A stretch of DNA of 64,000 nt from an uncultured Schlesneria sp. (GTDB taxonomy: Bacteria; Planctomycetota; Planctomycetia; Planctomycetales; Planctomycetaceae): positions 1 through 64,000 of the forward strand of contig CAILLA010000215.1 of assembly GCA_903834925.1 (NCBI GenBank), read 5' to 3'. The translations under genes and the position numbers were made by a program. Below, in pieces: positions 29,950 to 39,120 of this stretch; the stretch's first letter is position 1; each line of letters starts with the position of its first letter. Below the pieces are notes generated by a model. It saw only the letters and a list, made by a program, of their open reading frames with translations. It did no database searches and was not told the origin of the DNA.

Positions 29950-31128
29950 ATGATCGATCTTCTCAACTGGCTTCCGGACGAACTGCAAAAACTGTCCGAT
30001 GAAGGACTGTTTCGACGTCGTCGCGAGGTCAAGCCAATCGGGGAAGGACGAGTCTTAATTGATGGACGCGAAGCCTGGGACTTCGCGTCGAATGACTACC
30101 TCGGTCTTGCCAACGATCCGCGCGTTATCGCGGCGGCAGCGGAGGGACTTCGTTCACACGGCGTCGGCGCAAAAGCCAGTCCGCTGGTATCGGGCCGAAC
30201 TGATCTGCACGTAACTCTTGAACGCGTATTAGCCAGGTTCGAAGGGACAGAAGCCGCAATCCTGTTTCCAACTGGCATGGCGGCTAACGTCGGAACTGTG
30301 GCGGCATTAGCAGGTGCCGGCGATGCGGTTTTTTGTGATCGCTGGAACCACGCCAGCCTTGTTGACGGTTGCCGACTGTCTGGAGCCAGACTTCGAGTCT
30401 ATCGGCACGATGAACTACATGGGTTACAGCTCTCGCTTGCTCGCGAGTCAGCTCGGCGCAAGTTTCTGGTCACCGACAGTGTTTTCAGCATGGATGGCGA
30501 CCTGGCCCCGCTTCCTGAATTGTGCGAGATCGCAGAAAAGCATGAAATGACCATAATTCTTGATGAGGCTCACGGGACAGGTGTCTTTGGCGAACGAGGT
30601 CGTGGTGTTGCCGAACTTCTGAATGTGGAAGACCGGATCGGGGTTCGAATCGGCACGTTGAGCAAATCCATTGGATCGCTTGGCGGCTTCGTGACCGGTA
30701 GCCAGATCTTGATCGATTTCTTATGGAACAAAGCCCGAACGCAGATTTATTCGACTTCGCTTCCGCCAGCGCTTTGTGCAGCAGCGACGGCGTCCTTGGA
30801 GATTATCCAGTCAGAGTCGTCACGCCGTGATCGGCTTCACACCCTCTGCCGACTGTTTCGAGATCAACTTGCCAGCGTCGGTGTCGTCCCCTTCCCCGGC
30901 TCCGTCGGGCCGATTGTTCCCATTGTTCTGCAAGAGCCTCAGGCGGCCATGAAGGTTGCCGAACGATTGCTGGAACACGGATTTCTGGTCGGAGCGATCC
31001 GACCTCCGACGGTTCCGCGAGGAACATCACGACTTCGTGTCACGTTGCATAGCAACCTGCCAGAGGAAATCGTGACGAATTTGGCTGCGAAAATCGGTGA
31101 ATTGATACCTTTGTTCCGTTCCATTTGA
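29950..31128 (+). CDS. bioF: 8-amino-7-oxononanoate synthase (alpha-oxoamine synthase family)
   Basis: SNDYLGLANDPRV, DEAHGTGVFGERGRGV, GTLSKSIGSLGGFVTG PLP motifs. Confidence 0.92.
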   Translation: MIDLLNWLPDELQKLSDEGLFRRRREVKPIGEGRVLIDGREAWDFASNDYLGLANDPRVIAAAAEGLRSHGVGAKASPLVSGRTDLHVTLERVLARFEGTEAAILFPTGMAANVGTVAALAGAGDAVFCDRWNHASLVDGCRLSGARLRVYRHDELHGLQLSLARESARRKFLVTDSVFSMDGDLAPLPELCEIAEKHEMTIILDEAHGTGVFGERGRGVAELLNVEDRIGVRIGTLSKSIGSLGGFVTGSQILIDFLWNKARTQIYSTSLPPALCAAATASLEIIQSESSRRDRLHTLCRLFRDQLASVGVVPFPGSVGPIVPIVLQEPQAAMKVAERLLEHGFLVGAIRPPTVPRGTSRLRVTLHSNLPEEIVTNLAAKIGELIPLFRSI

Positions 31129-31156
31129 GTCGACAAACATCGCGACCCAGGGACCG

Positions 31157-31201
31157 AACCCCACCCCCTCCACGGGGGTGGTCAATGGGCCTTTGCCCTA
31201 G
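31157..31201. repeat. Left arm of a ~45-bp inverted repeat bounding a 1.1-kb cassette
   Basis: AACCCCACCCCCTCCACGGGGGTGGTCAATGGGCCTTTGCCCTAG; near reverse complement of 32236-32282. Confidence 0.82.
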
Positions 31202-31214
31202 ACTTCTTCGAGTT

Positions 31215-31243
31215 TGAAACTTGACTGATTGAGTCAAGTTTCA
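31215..31243. repeat. Palindrome TGAAACTTGACTGATTGAGTCAAGTTTCA accompanying family A
   Basis: Same as 108-136, 10 bp outside the family A terminus. Confidence 0.85.
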
Positions 31244-31253
31244 GGATTTCTTC

Positions 31254-31424
31254 CAAAGTAGCCATCATCGCGCCGCGTGATGAGCATGCGTCGGAAACGA
31301 TTCAAGCGTTGCCCTAGCGTTGGAACAAAGACTTCGTTCGAATTCCTTTTTTGAAAACATGCGGATTGGAATAAGACTGGTTCTCGAACAAGGCTCATCA
31401 CGCAGAGCGATGATGGCTACTTTG
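31254..31424. repeat. Repeat family A, 171-bp copy in reverse orientation
   Basis: CAAAGTAGCCATCATCGCgCCGCGTGATGAGCAT ... GCTCATCACGCaGAGCGATGATGGCTACTTTG. Confidence 0.9.
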
Positions 31425-31550
31425 GTCTGAGGCAAAGCCTCTATGGAGTCTGAGAATTGGCAACGGAATCGAAAATATGTTTTTCTAAGGCCCATTAACC
31501 GGCTTTGCCCGTTTAATGACCGTTGCCCGAATATTCGTTGACTTGCCCGT

Positions 31551-32012
31551 TTATTCGGAAAGTCCATTCTCAACGATGGCTTTTGGCTTTGCAATGCGCG
31601 GCTTGCTGAGCAGCAGATACGCCGAGAGCAGAGTCAGCGGGATGACGATGGACCAGTAGGGGGAAACAGCAGCGATGGAGTCGGAAGTTGTATCAGAGCA
31701 GGTTGCAACGCCCATGTGGCCGACCCGCCAAACCCACTGGCAACCCTCGTACTCGGTTTCAAATGAATACTGATTCTCATACGCAAAGAACAAGAACCAT
31801 TTAACGTATTTCACCGGAGGTTTGCCGATTTGATAACTGCAACTTACATTTCCACCCCACGAAATAAGACGAATCATGGATGATTCACTAGGGAAGCATT
31901 CCATAACATCTGAGATGCCAAAACTCCTTACCCATCCCACTGAGAACACGCACACCATCACCAGCGTCACAACGCCGATCTTTCGTCGCCATGGCTTGAA
32001 TAAGTCGCCCAT
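31551..32012 (-). CDS. Small membrane protein, planctomycete hypothetical family
   Basis: PWRRKIGVVTLVMVCVFSVGWVRS N-terminal TM and SPYWSIVIPLTLLSAYLLLSKPR C-terminal TM, a layout I recall from multicopy planctomycete hypotheticals. Confidence 0.75.
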   Translation of the reverse strand: MGDLFKPWRRKIGVVTLVMVCVFSVGWVRSFGISDVMECFPSESSMIRLISWGGNVSCSYQIGKPPVKYVKWFLFFAYENQYSFETEYEGCQWVWRVGHMGVATCSDTTSDSIAAVSPYWSIVIPLTLLSAYLLLSKPRIAKPKAIVENGLSE

Positions 32013-32235
32013 GATTCACGCTCGATGTCGGAATTCCACTTAAGATTGACCCGCTTCCGCGTAACCAACGATCGCTGGGTGCTTCCCTGCGAAGGCCACA
32101 TACGCTCCGTCAAACTGCCGATTGCGATGTCCGTCATGCGATACTGCCGTGGAATAACCTACCACAACCTGATGTTGGTAGAAAATCAACGTTGAGTATT
32201 GAATTATCCTCGATTCGATTGCACGTTAAAAGACG

Positions 32236-32282
32236 CTAGGGAAAAAGGCCCGGTAACCACCCCCGTGGAGGGGGTGGGGTTT
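32236..32282. repeat. Right arm of the ~45-bp inverted repeat
   Basis: CTAGGGAAAAAGGCCCGGTAACCACCCCCGTGGAGGGGGTGGGGTT. Confidence 0.82.
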
Positions 32283-32455
32283 CGTTTTTATCGCGAATAT
32301 GTTCGATATTTCCTAGCGAAGTATTTCCTAGTGAAGTTGATCGGTCGGCCAATGTTTGAGTTCCGTCGGGGCTTTTGCTAACGTCGGCAGTAGAAATCAC
32401 CTTGCCATTGCTTTGCTGATGTTGGGATCACTGTAGACCTTACGTCCCCGGATAA

Positions 32456-32797
<342 letters not shown>

Positions 32798-32885
32798 CAA
32801 AAGATGCGAGAATCAATTTCTCGCTAACGATCCTATAAACTTCCATCCCCCCTTCCCTTATGATTCACACCCTTGGAGAAAATTT

Positions 32886-33920
32886 ATGGCAACTCGGAAG
32901 CTGGTCCTTGCTTTTACGGTCCTCTTCGCAATGGGGGCTTTGTTAGTCGCACAGTCTCAACCGGTCCCCAAAACGGGACTTGGAATGACCGAAGCGGCCA
33001 ATGGGTATCTCGCGGCAATTACGCCTGACCAAGTCAAAGTGACGTCATTCAAATACGACGACCCTGAGCGATTGAACTGGCACTTTATTCCCCGTGAAAG
33101 AAAGGGATTGCCACTCAAAGCTCTGGAAGGGGCACCGCTCCAGGCCGCTCAAAAACTGATCCGCAGCGGTCTGTCGGAAGCGGGCTACGATCAGGCGTTG
33201 AACGTCATGAGCCTTGAAGAAGTGCTGTATCTGATTGAACCAGGTGAACGAGCTTATCGACGTGATCGCCGCGATCCCGGCAAATACTACATCAGCATTT
33301 TCGGTACGCCGTCTGAAACTGGCCTGTGGGGCTGGCGAGTCGAAGGGCATCACCTGTGCCTCAATTTCAGTATTAAAGACGGCAAAGTGATTGGAAGTAC
33401 TCCCGAGTTCTTCGGAGCCAACCCTGGCACGATCGAAGCTGGTAAGGGACGAACGATCCGTGTCCTGGGACCTGAAGAGGATATCGCTCGTCAGATTCTG
33501 AAACTTTGTAATCCGGAACAACAAAAATTGTGCTGGATCAGTAAGGAAGCACCCGGAGAAGTTCCGTTAGGTCCTGTTGCTGCACAACCTAATCCACAAG
33601 CTGTTGTTGGTGAAGCGGTCGGTCTTCCTGTCAGCAAGATGTCTGATGACCAGAAGAAATTGTTGCAGGAACTTTTGGGTGAATACCTGAAGAACCTTCC
33701 TGCCGATGTCGAAGCCGAGCGTCGCAATGCCTTGAATTCGGCAGGCTTGGACAAGATCACATTTGCCTGGTACGGCGAGCCCGATTTGCATCAGGCGCAC
33801 CACTACCGAGTTCAGGGGCCAACCTTCGTCATCGAATACAACAACACTCAGAACAACGCCAATCACGTCCATTCGATGTGGCGAAACCTCGCCGGGGATT
33901 TTGCGCTCCCAGCGAAATAA
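32886..33920 (+). CDS. DUF3500 domain-containing protein
   Basis: WHFIPRERKGLPLKAL, YYISIFGTPSETGLWGWRVEGHHLCLNFSI, AHHYRVQGPTFVIEYNNTQNNANHVHSMWR. Confidence 0.9.
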   Translation: MATRKLVLAFTVLFAMGALLVAQSQPVPKTGLGMTEAANGYLAAITPDQVKVTSFKYDDPERLNWHFIPRERKGLPLKALEGAPLQAAQKLIRSGLSEAGYDQALNVMSLEEVLYLIEPGERAYRRDRRDPGKYYISIFGTPSETGLWGWRVEGHHLCLNFSIKDGKVIGSTPEFFGANPGTIEAGKGRTIRVLGPEEDIARQILKLCNPEQQKLCWISKEAPGEVPLGPVAAQPNPQAVVGEAVGLPVSKMSDDQKKLLQELLGEYLKNLPADVEAERRNALNSAGLDKITFAWYGEPDLHQAHHYRVQGPTFVIEYNNTQNNANHVHSMWRNLAGDFALPAK

Positions 33921-33976
33921 CCGTCAGTGATTGAAGGGGGGACCAGTTTTCGTTTTTACGGCGAAAATAAAGCCAA

Positions 33977-34018
33977 GTGCCACTGCTTGACCGTCTTCGG
34001 TCAAGCAGTGCTCTTCTA
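33977..34018. repeat. Repeat family B, hairpin half, between convergent genes
   Basis: CACTGCTTGACCG-TCTT-CGGTCAAGCAGTG perfect 13-bp stem; its end reaches the stop codon of the 34016 gene. Confidence 0.82.
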
Positions 34019-34600
34019 ACCAATCTCGAACTTCGCTCCTAGCACTTTGGTAAATTCTCTGAGCCAGGCAGGATGAGCCGGCCATGCGGGGGCTGTGACA
34101 AAGTTTCCGTCAACGTAGGCCTGATCAACGGGGACTGCCACATATTGCCCCCCTGCTGCCGTGATTTCCGGACCGCATGCGGGATAGGCGGTACAGCGTC
34201 GACCTTTGATGACTCCGGCAGCGGTCAGCAGTTGAGCACCGTGACAGATCGCAGCGATCGGCTTCTGATCTTTGGCGAACGTACGGATCAGATTCAAAAC
34301 GTCTTCGTTCAAACGCAGATACTCGGGTGCCCGACCACCTGGGATCACCAAACCGGCGTAATCACTGGCTTTGATTTCGGCAAAGGTTTCATTCAGCGTG
34401 AAATTGTGGCCCGGTTTTTCGCTGTAGGTCTGATCCCCTTCGAAATCGTGGATCGCAGTCCGAACTTTATCTCCGGCTTTTTTGCCGGGACAGACTGCGT
34501 CAACGTGATAGCCGACAAACGACAACGCCTGAAATGGAACCATGATTTCGTAGTCTTCGACGAAGTCTCCTGCGAGGAGCAATAATTTCTTGGTTGGCAT
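34016..34600 (-). CDS. DJ-1/PfpI family protein
   Basis: [58 protein letters not shown]. Confidence 0.94.
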   Translation of the reverse strand: MPTKKLLLLAGDFVEDYEIMVPFQALSFVGYHVDAVCPGKKAGDKVRTAIHDFEGDQTYSEKPGHNFTLNETFAEIKASDYAGLVIPGGRAPEYLRLNEDVLNLIRTFAKDQKPIAAICHGAQLLTAAGVIKGRRCTAYPACGPEITAAGGQYVAVPVDQAYVDGNFVTAPAWPAHPAWLREFTKVLGAKFEIG

Positions 34601-34686
34601 TCGATTAAACCCTTTGCTTTCGAAATATGTTCTAACGTCGACGGAAAGACTACCCTACTCCGTTAACGTTATTCCGTGAAATTATT

Positions 34687-34787
34687 TTGTGCCACTGAAT
34701 CGGAGTCTTCTCCGACGCAGTGTCTTTGGCCTTTTGGTCAAAACATAAGAGCACTGCTTGACCGAAGACGGTCAAACAGTGGCACAA
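34687..34787. repeat. Repeat family B, complete ~101-bp copy (reverse orientation)
   Basis: TTGTGCCACTG ... CAGTGGCACAA termini with internal 13-bp hairpin and CGGAGAAGACTCCG-type hairpin. Confidence 0.85.
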
Positions 34788-34803
34788 GATTAATAGCCCA
34801 CGG

Positions 34804-35718
34804 TTACCTCTGTCTTTTGCGGCGAACTCGCATTGAGAGAAATTCTCCCAACGCCTTCTGGTAGGGTTGCTCGGTCGTCAGTGACAGAAAGTCGATTCCT
34901 GCCGAACCGCATTGTTTGATCAGGCCCTCGCGGAACGCTTGGAATCGTGACAGATACAGTTTTCGCAATCGGTGTGGATCGGCGAGGATCTCCTGGCCCG
35001 CTTTTTCGAGGTTTCGGAATTGAGTTGGCTGGGTATATGGAAACTCTTCCTCTTCCGGGGCTGTGATTTGAAACAGAATCACTTCATGACGTGCCATCCG
35101 AAGTTGCTTCAAAGCCGCAGCAAATGATTCGAGATTATCAAAACCGTCGGTGAACAGAAACACGAGACAACGACGCTTCAATGACGGCAAAATCTGAGCG
35201 ACGATGTTGCCAAGGCTTCCTTCCTGGCCAGGACGACGAGCTTGCAGCAACCTGACGATCTGGCCGAAGGTCTCGCGGTTCGTTGAGGGTTCCCAGCGAT
35301 CTTTCACTTTCGTGTCGAATGTGATCAAGCCGCATCCGTCACGCTGGCTGAGCAATAGATAGGCAAGTGCTGCCGCTAATTGCCGAGCGTAGTCGAACTT
35401 GCTGATGGTCTTACCGCGAAACGCCATGCTGCCCGAACAGTCGACCAGCAGGTAGGCGCGAAGATTCGTTTCTTCTTCGTATTCCTTGACGTAGTAATGG
35501 CCAGTCTTTCCAAAGGCTCGCCAGTCAATATGCCGGATTTCGTCACCGGGGTAATACTGCCGGTGCTCAACGAATTCGACACTGGACCCTTTGAACGGGC
35601 TTTTGTGTTGCCCGATCATGTAACCTTCGACAATCATCTTGGCGACGACTTCCAGCCCGCCGAAGCGGGCGAGTGCCGTCGGATCGTCAAGCGATGCCAG
35701 GGTTTTTGAGCCGAACAT
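34804..35718 (-). CDS. DUF58 domain-containing protein
   Basis: GSSVEFVEHRQYYPGDEIRHIDWRAFGKTGHYYVKEYEEETNLRAYLLVDCSGSM. Confidence 0.95.
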   Translation of the reverse strand: MFGSKTLASLDDPTALARFGGLEVVAKMIVEGYMIGQHKSPFKGSSVEFVEHRQYYPGDEIRHIDWRAFGKTGHYYVKEYEEETNLRAYLLVDCSGSMAFRGKTISKFDYARQLAAALAYLLLSQRDGCGLITFDTKVKDRWEPSTNRETFGQIVRLLQARRPGQEGSLGNIVAQILPSLKRRCLVFLFTDGFDNLESFAAALKQLRMARHEVILFQITAPEEEEFPYTQPTQFRNLEKAGQEILADPHRLRKLYLSRFQAFREGLIKQCGSAGIDFLSLTTEQPYQKALGEFLSMRVRRKRQR

Positions 35719-35746
35719 GAAATGACGCGTTACAAAAGGAGATCAC

Positions 35747-37222
35747 TCAAAGGAATTGAACTCGTTGGTCTGGTTGCACTCGCCAGTATTCCAGAATCGC
35801 ATCGACGAAGGGAATTCGCGATTTTGTGGGATTCATTATTCCAGCAGCTTTCTTTTCCGCCGGTTTTTTCTCCGGGTCAACAGGTCGTTGGACCGGCTGT
35901 TCGACAATCGGCTTTCCTTCGGCCAATTGCTTTTTAATTCCTTCGAGGGCCAGGTTCAGTTGTTTATCTACGAAGGTTGTGATTGGAACAGTCCCCTCTT
36001 TGCGGATGACTTCGCGGTCACGACGCGAAACTTGCAGGTCATGCAATTCCTGGTCCGACATTTTCTGCTCGTAGCCCGGATCGGGCATAACGCCCCATTC
36101 GTCTTTTTCCGTCGATTTAGGGAACCGGTGAATGTTCTTTCCGCTGGGCCGATGATAACTGGCCGTCGTCAGCTTCAGAGCACTCTTGCCCCCTTCAAGT
36201 TCGACAACGTTCTGTACGCTCCCTTTACCCCAAGTCCTTTCACCCACAATAATCGCTCGCTTATAGTCCTGCAGGCAGGCGCTGACGATTTCGGCGGCTG
36301 ACGCACTGTATTTATTGACGAGAATGGCCATCGGGAAACCGCTGAATGTTCCCGATTTCTTGGCCTCAATGAAATGTTCTTCCGTGTTGCGTCCCTTGGT
36401 GCTGACGATGACACCATTCGAAATAAAGAAATCGGCAATCGCGGTTGCAGCGGTCAAAAGGCCACCGGGATTCGTCCGCAGATCCAGCACCAGCGCCCGC
36501 ATCCCTTCTTTCTGGAGCTTGATTAAGGCGTCGTGGAGTTCCTCGGCACTGTTGCGTCCGAAGCTGGTGAGCTGGATGTACCCGATTTTTTCTTTTTCAT
36601 CGAGCATGAATGACCATTCTCCTTTGGCGTCGTAATGATCACCGAGAACGGTTGGAGTCTTGATCACATCACGAGTCACTTCGATCGTTTCAGGCGTATC
36701 TGATCCTTCGTGCTGCAACTTAATCTTGACCACGACCCCTGGCTTTCCTCGCATAAGCGAGATCGCAGAATCCATTTCACGACCTTCCTGGAATTCGGCC
36801 GTCGGTTTGTCATTGATTTCCAAAATGCGATCACCAGCAAGTACCCCGGCTTTAAAAGCCGGAGTCCCCGGTAGAGGGGACATCACCATCAACTGGCGAG
36901 TCCGTGGGTCGATGGTGACCTGGATACCAATACCACCGAATTCCTGTTCGACATGCTCGGTAAAGCTTCGCAGTTCCTGCTTGTCGATGTAGGACGAATA
37001 GGGGTCGAGCTTCAGTATCATGCCACGCATGGCGGCTTCGATTAACTCGCGTTTGTCGACCTGAGTGACGTAATTGCGATCGATCTGCTCGAAGGTATCT
37101 ACGAAGACTTTCATCAATTCGTAGTAGTCATCTTCCGTTGCTGCACGGGCCGAATTCACAAACAACCCACTGCCGACCACGATCAGCAGAACCGCCAACC
37201 CAAATCGCCGCCACTGCATCAT
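35747..37222 (-). CDS. S41 family peptidase (C-terminal processing protease)
   Basis: PDZ segment GIGIQVTIDPRTRQLMVMSPLPGTPAFKAGVLAGDRI; LDLRTNPGGLL; NKYSASAAEIVSACLQDYKRAIIVGERTWGKGSVQ; ORF opens at 37273. Confidence 0.95.
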   Translation of the reverse strand: MMQWRRFGLAVLLIVVGSGLFVNSARAATEDDYYELMKVFVDTFEQIDRNYVTQVDKRELIEAAMRGMILKLDPYSSYIDKQELRSFTEHVEQEFGGIGIQVTIDPRTRQLMVMSPLPGTPAFKAGVLAGDRILEINDKPTAEFQEGREMDSAISLMRGKPGVVVKIKLQHEGSDTPETIEVTRDVIKTPTVLGDHYDAKGEWSFMLDEKEKIGYIQLTSFGRNSAEELHDALIKLQKEGMRALVLDLRTNPGGLLTAATAIADFFISNGVIVSTKGRNTEEHFIEAKKSGTFSGFPMAILVNKYSASAAEIVSACLQDYKRAIIVGERTWGKGSVQNVVELEGGKSALKLTTASYHRPSGKNIHRFPKSTEKDEWGVMPDPGYEQKMSDQELHDLQVSRRDREVIRKEGTVPITTFVDKQLNLALEGIKKQLAEGKPIVEQPVQRPVDPEKKPAEKKAAGIMNPTKSRIPFVDAILEYWRVQPDQRVQFL

Positions 37223-37407
37223 CTCGTTTCCTTCGCTCAAATTCGATCTGTCGTTCCCTCGATTTGCTCGCATCCAGCATCGCTGGATTGTGAATCTTCA
37301 ATGAACGAAGAATACGTCGTTCACCTCGTAGCGGCAAGACTCGCTTCAAGGATGTCTGTTTTTGCGGTGGAGGCTTCCAGCCTCGGAGCATGTTTTTTAT
37401 ATGGTTC

Positions 37408-37505
37408 TTGTGCCACTGTTTGACCGTCTTCGGTCAAGCAGTGCTCTTCGATCATTAAAAAAGGCGAAGACACTGCTTCTCCGAAGACTCCTAAGGAGTG
37501 GCACA
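37408..37505. repeat. Repeat family B, complete ~98-bp copy
   Basis: TTGTGCCACTGTTTGACCGTCTTCGGTCAAGCAGTGCTCTTCGA ... GACACTGCTTCTCCGAAGACTCC ... AGTGGCACA. Confidence 0.85.
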
Positions 37506-37540
37506 GGGCGATCTCAAAAGGTCCCAGATCTGTTAGCAAA

Positions 37541-38986
37541 TCAAGCCTCAATCAGTTTCTGAATCGCATTCGTCGCCGCTTCAATCACCGTTTCAAGACA
37601 TCCTTGAGCGAGCACGGAAACTTCCTCTTCATACAGTCCCAAACCGTAACTTGTTGATTCAGGCAGATACCAGACGGTCGAGCCATTGGCAATCGTTCCG
37701 ATGATCAAGGCGACATTCGGAAACCGTTCTCGTAGCGTTCGTTGCAGGATATTGTAGTGTTCGCCGTCCAAAGCCAGCCAAATGGCACTACCGATCCGCC
37801 AAGCGATCACCGGATACGGATAGCTTTCGCCCGGCGGCAGCGGCGCGAATCGAATCAAACGCCGAGTGGTTCGTTCGACCATTGCATGAGCATTTCGAAT
37901 CGCTTCGGCATCCCCTTTCGCGATGGCGTCATGTTCTTCAGCCCGATACTGCAATACTTCCTGTTCAAGGTCGGCATGCGAAGGGAGATCATTGCGATAT
38001 TTCAGCGGAACGATGTCTCGCCGATCGTTCCATTTTGAATGTTGTGAGGCACGATCGACAGGTTCCGGCGAGTACTTCCAGATGCCGAGTGTCGCACCAG
38101 AAATCACTGGCCCGACATATTCAAATGTTTCACCGGGAGGTGGCAGTGATTCCAAGGCTGCCAGTGCAGCATATCCCAATTGCCGACCGTTCTTGTCCGC
38201 CACTTCGACATCGCCAATAAAGCCATGCTTCGGACCAATGTCACCGGATGCCCCCTGGATAAACAGACATGGAACGTGGGTTGCCCCTTCAATGACTTCC
38301 CGCATTGCGCCGATATAATCGGGGCTAATCAGCGTATTTTCCCATGCCAATGTGGTGGGATGACAGGCATAGTTCACGAACGTTGCGATCGGGGAGCCCG
38401 TGTCGGAAGTGACGCGACCAACCATGACCGTGTCGTCGGTCACGCCGTTTGGGTTGTACCCGCAAACGTATTGGCCTCGTTCGCAGTCTAAGAAATCCCG
38501 ATTCTGCGCCAGGCTGCATTTTCCCTGACCATAAACAATCGACGCCGAGACACAATGACTCTGCGACTCCCGAATCAGGTCGCTGATTTTCCTGGCAAGA
38601 TCGTTCAGGTATGGCTCAATCAAGTCGCCCCCAGGAAGGTCCTTGCGTTCTAACCCCATCAGCCCCGCACCATGTGTATGGGAAAAGAAGACGATCAGTG
38701 CTTCGCGACCCAAGCCGGTTGCTGAACTGATCGAGTCGAGCAGCTGATTCATTTCCTTCGGCCACAGCAAACAGTGATCCAGAGCAATCAGCACTTTGGG
38801 TGGTTGTTCGTCATCAGAAAGGCTCTGTAAGTAAAGGACAGTCGCCGTCAAAGGCCGATGCACGCCGGTCGACCGGTTGTGTGTCGCCGCTCCCCACATT
38901 CGATGGAATGTCCCGACAACAGGAGTGACATCACAGCGAGCGACACCGGCAAGACAACGACTTTGAGGGGTTTCGACTCGGATCAT
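37541..38986 (-). CDS. Neutral/alkaline ceramidase N-terminal-like domain protein
   Basis: GVARCDVTPVVGTFHRMWGAATHNRSTGVHRPLTATVLYL, HTHGAG, NYACHPTTL, GASGDIGP. Confidence 0.85.
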   Translation of the reverse strand: MIRVETPQSRCLAGVARCDVTPVVGTFHRMWGAATHNRSTGVHRPLTATVLYLQSLSDDEQPPKVLIALDHCLLWPKEMNQLLDSISSATGLGREALIVFFSHTHGAGLMGLERKDLPGGDLIEPYLNDLARKISDLIRESQSHCVSASIVYGQGKCSLAQNRDFLDCERGQYVCGYNPNGVTDDTVMVGRVTSDTGSPIATFVNYACHPTTLAWENTLISPDYIGAMREVIEGATHVPCLFIQGASGDIGPKHGFIGDVEVADKNGRQLGYAALAALESLPPPGETFEYVGPVISGATLGIWKYSPEPVDRASQHSKWNDRRDIVPLKYRNDLPSHADLEQEVLQYRAEEHDAIAKGDAEAIRNAHAMVERTTRRLIRFAPLPPGESYPYPVIAWRIGSAIWLALDGEHYNILQRTLRERFPNVALIIGTIANGSTVWYLPESTSYGLGLYEEEVSVLAQGCLETVIEAATNAIQKLIEA

Positions 38987-39120
38987 GAATGCGATTTCCA
39001 GACGAGCTTATCAACCTGCGATATTATGCGAGCGACCGAGCCGCCAACGATCAGAATACTCTACGCGATGCAGAGATGTCAGGCATCCGAACGCGTGTTG
39101 CTCGATTGGCGTGCGACAAG

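Noticed and set aside
31490-31560. Three TTGCCCG-spaced ~20-bp degenerate direct repeats as a possible CRISPR-like array
   Set aside because: Too short and degenerate, units are nearly contiguous with no spacers, and no cas genes are nearby.
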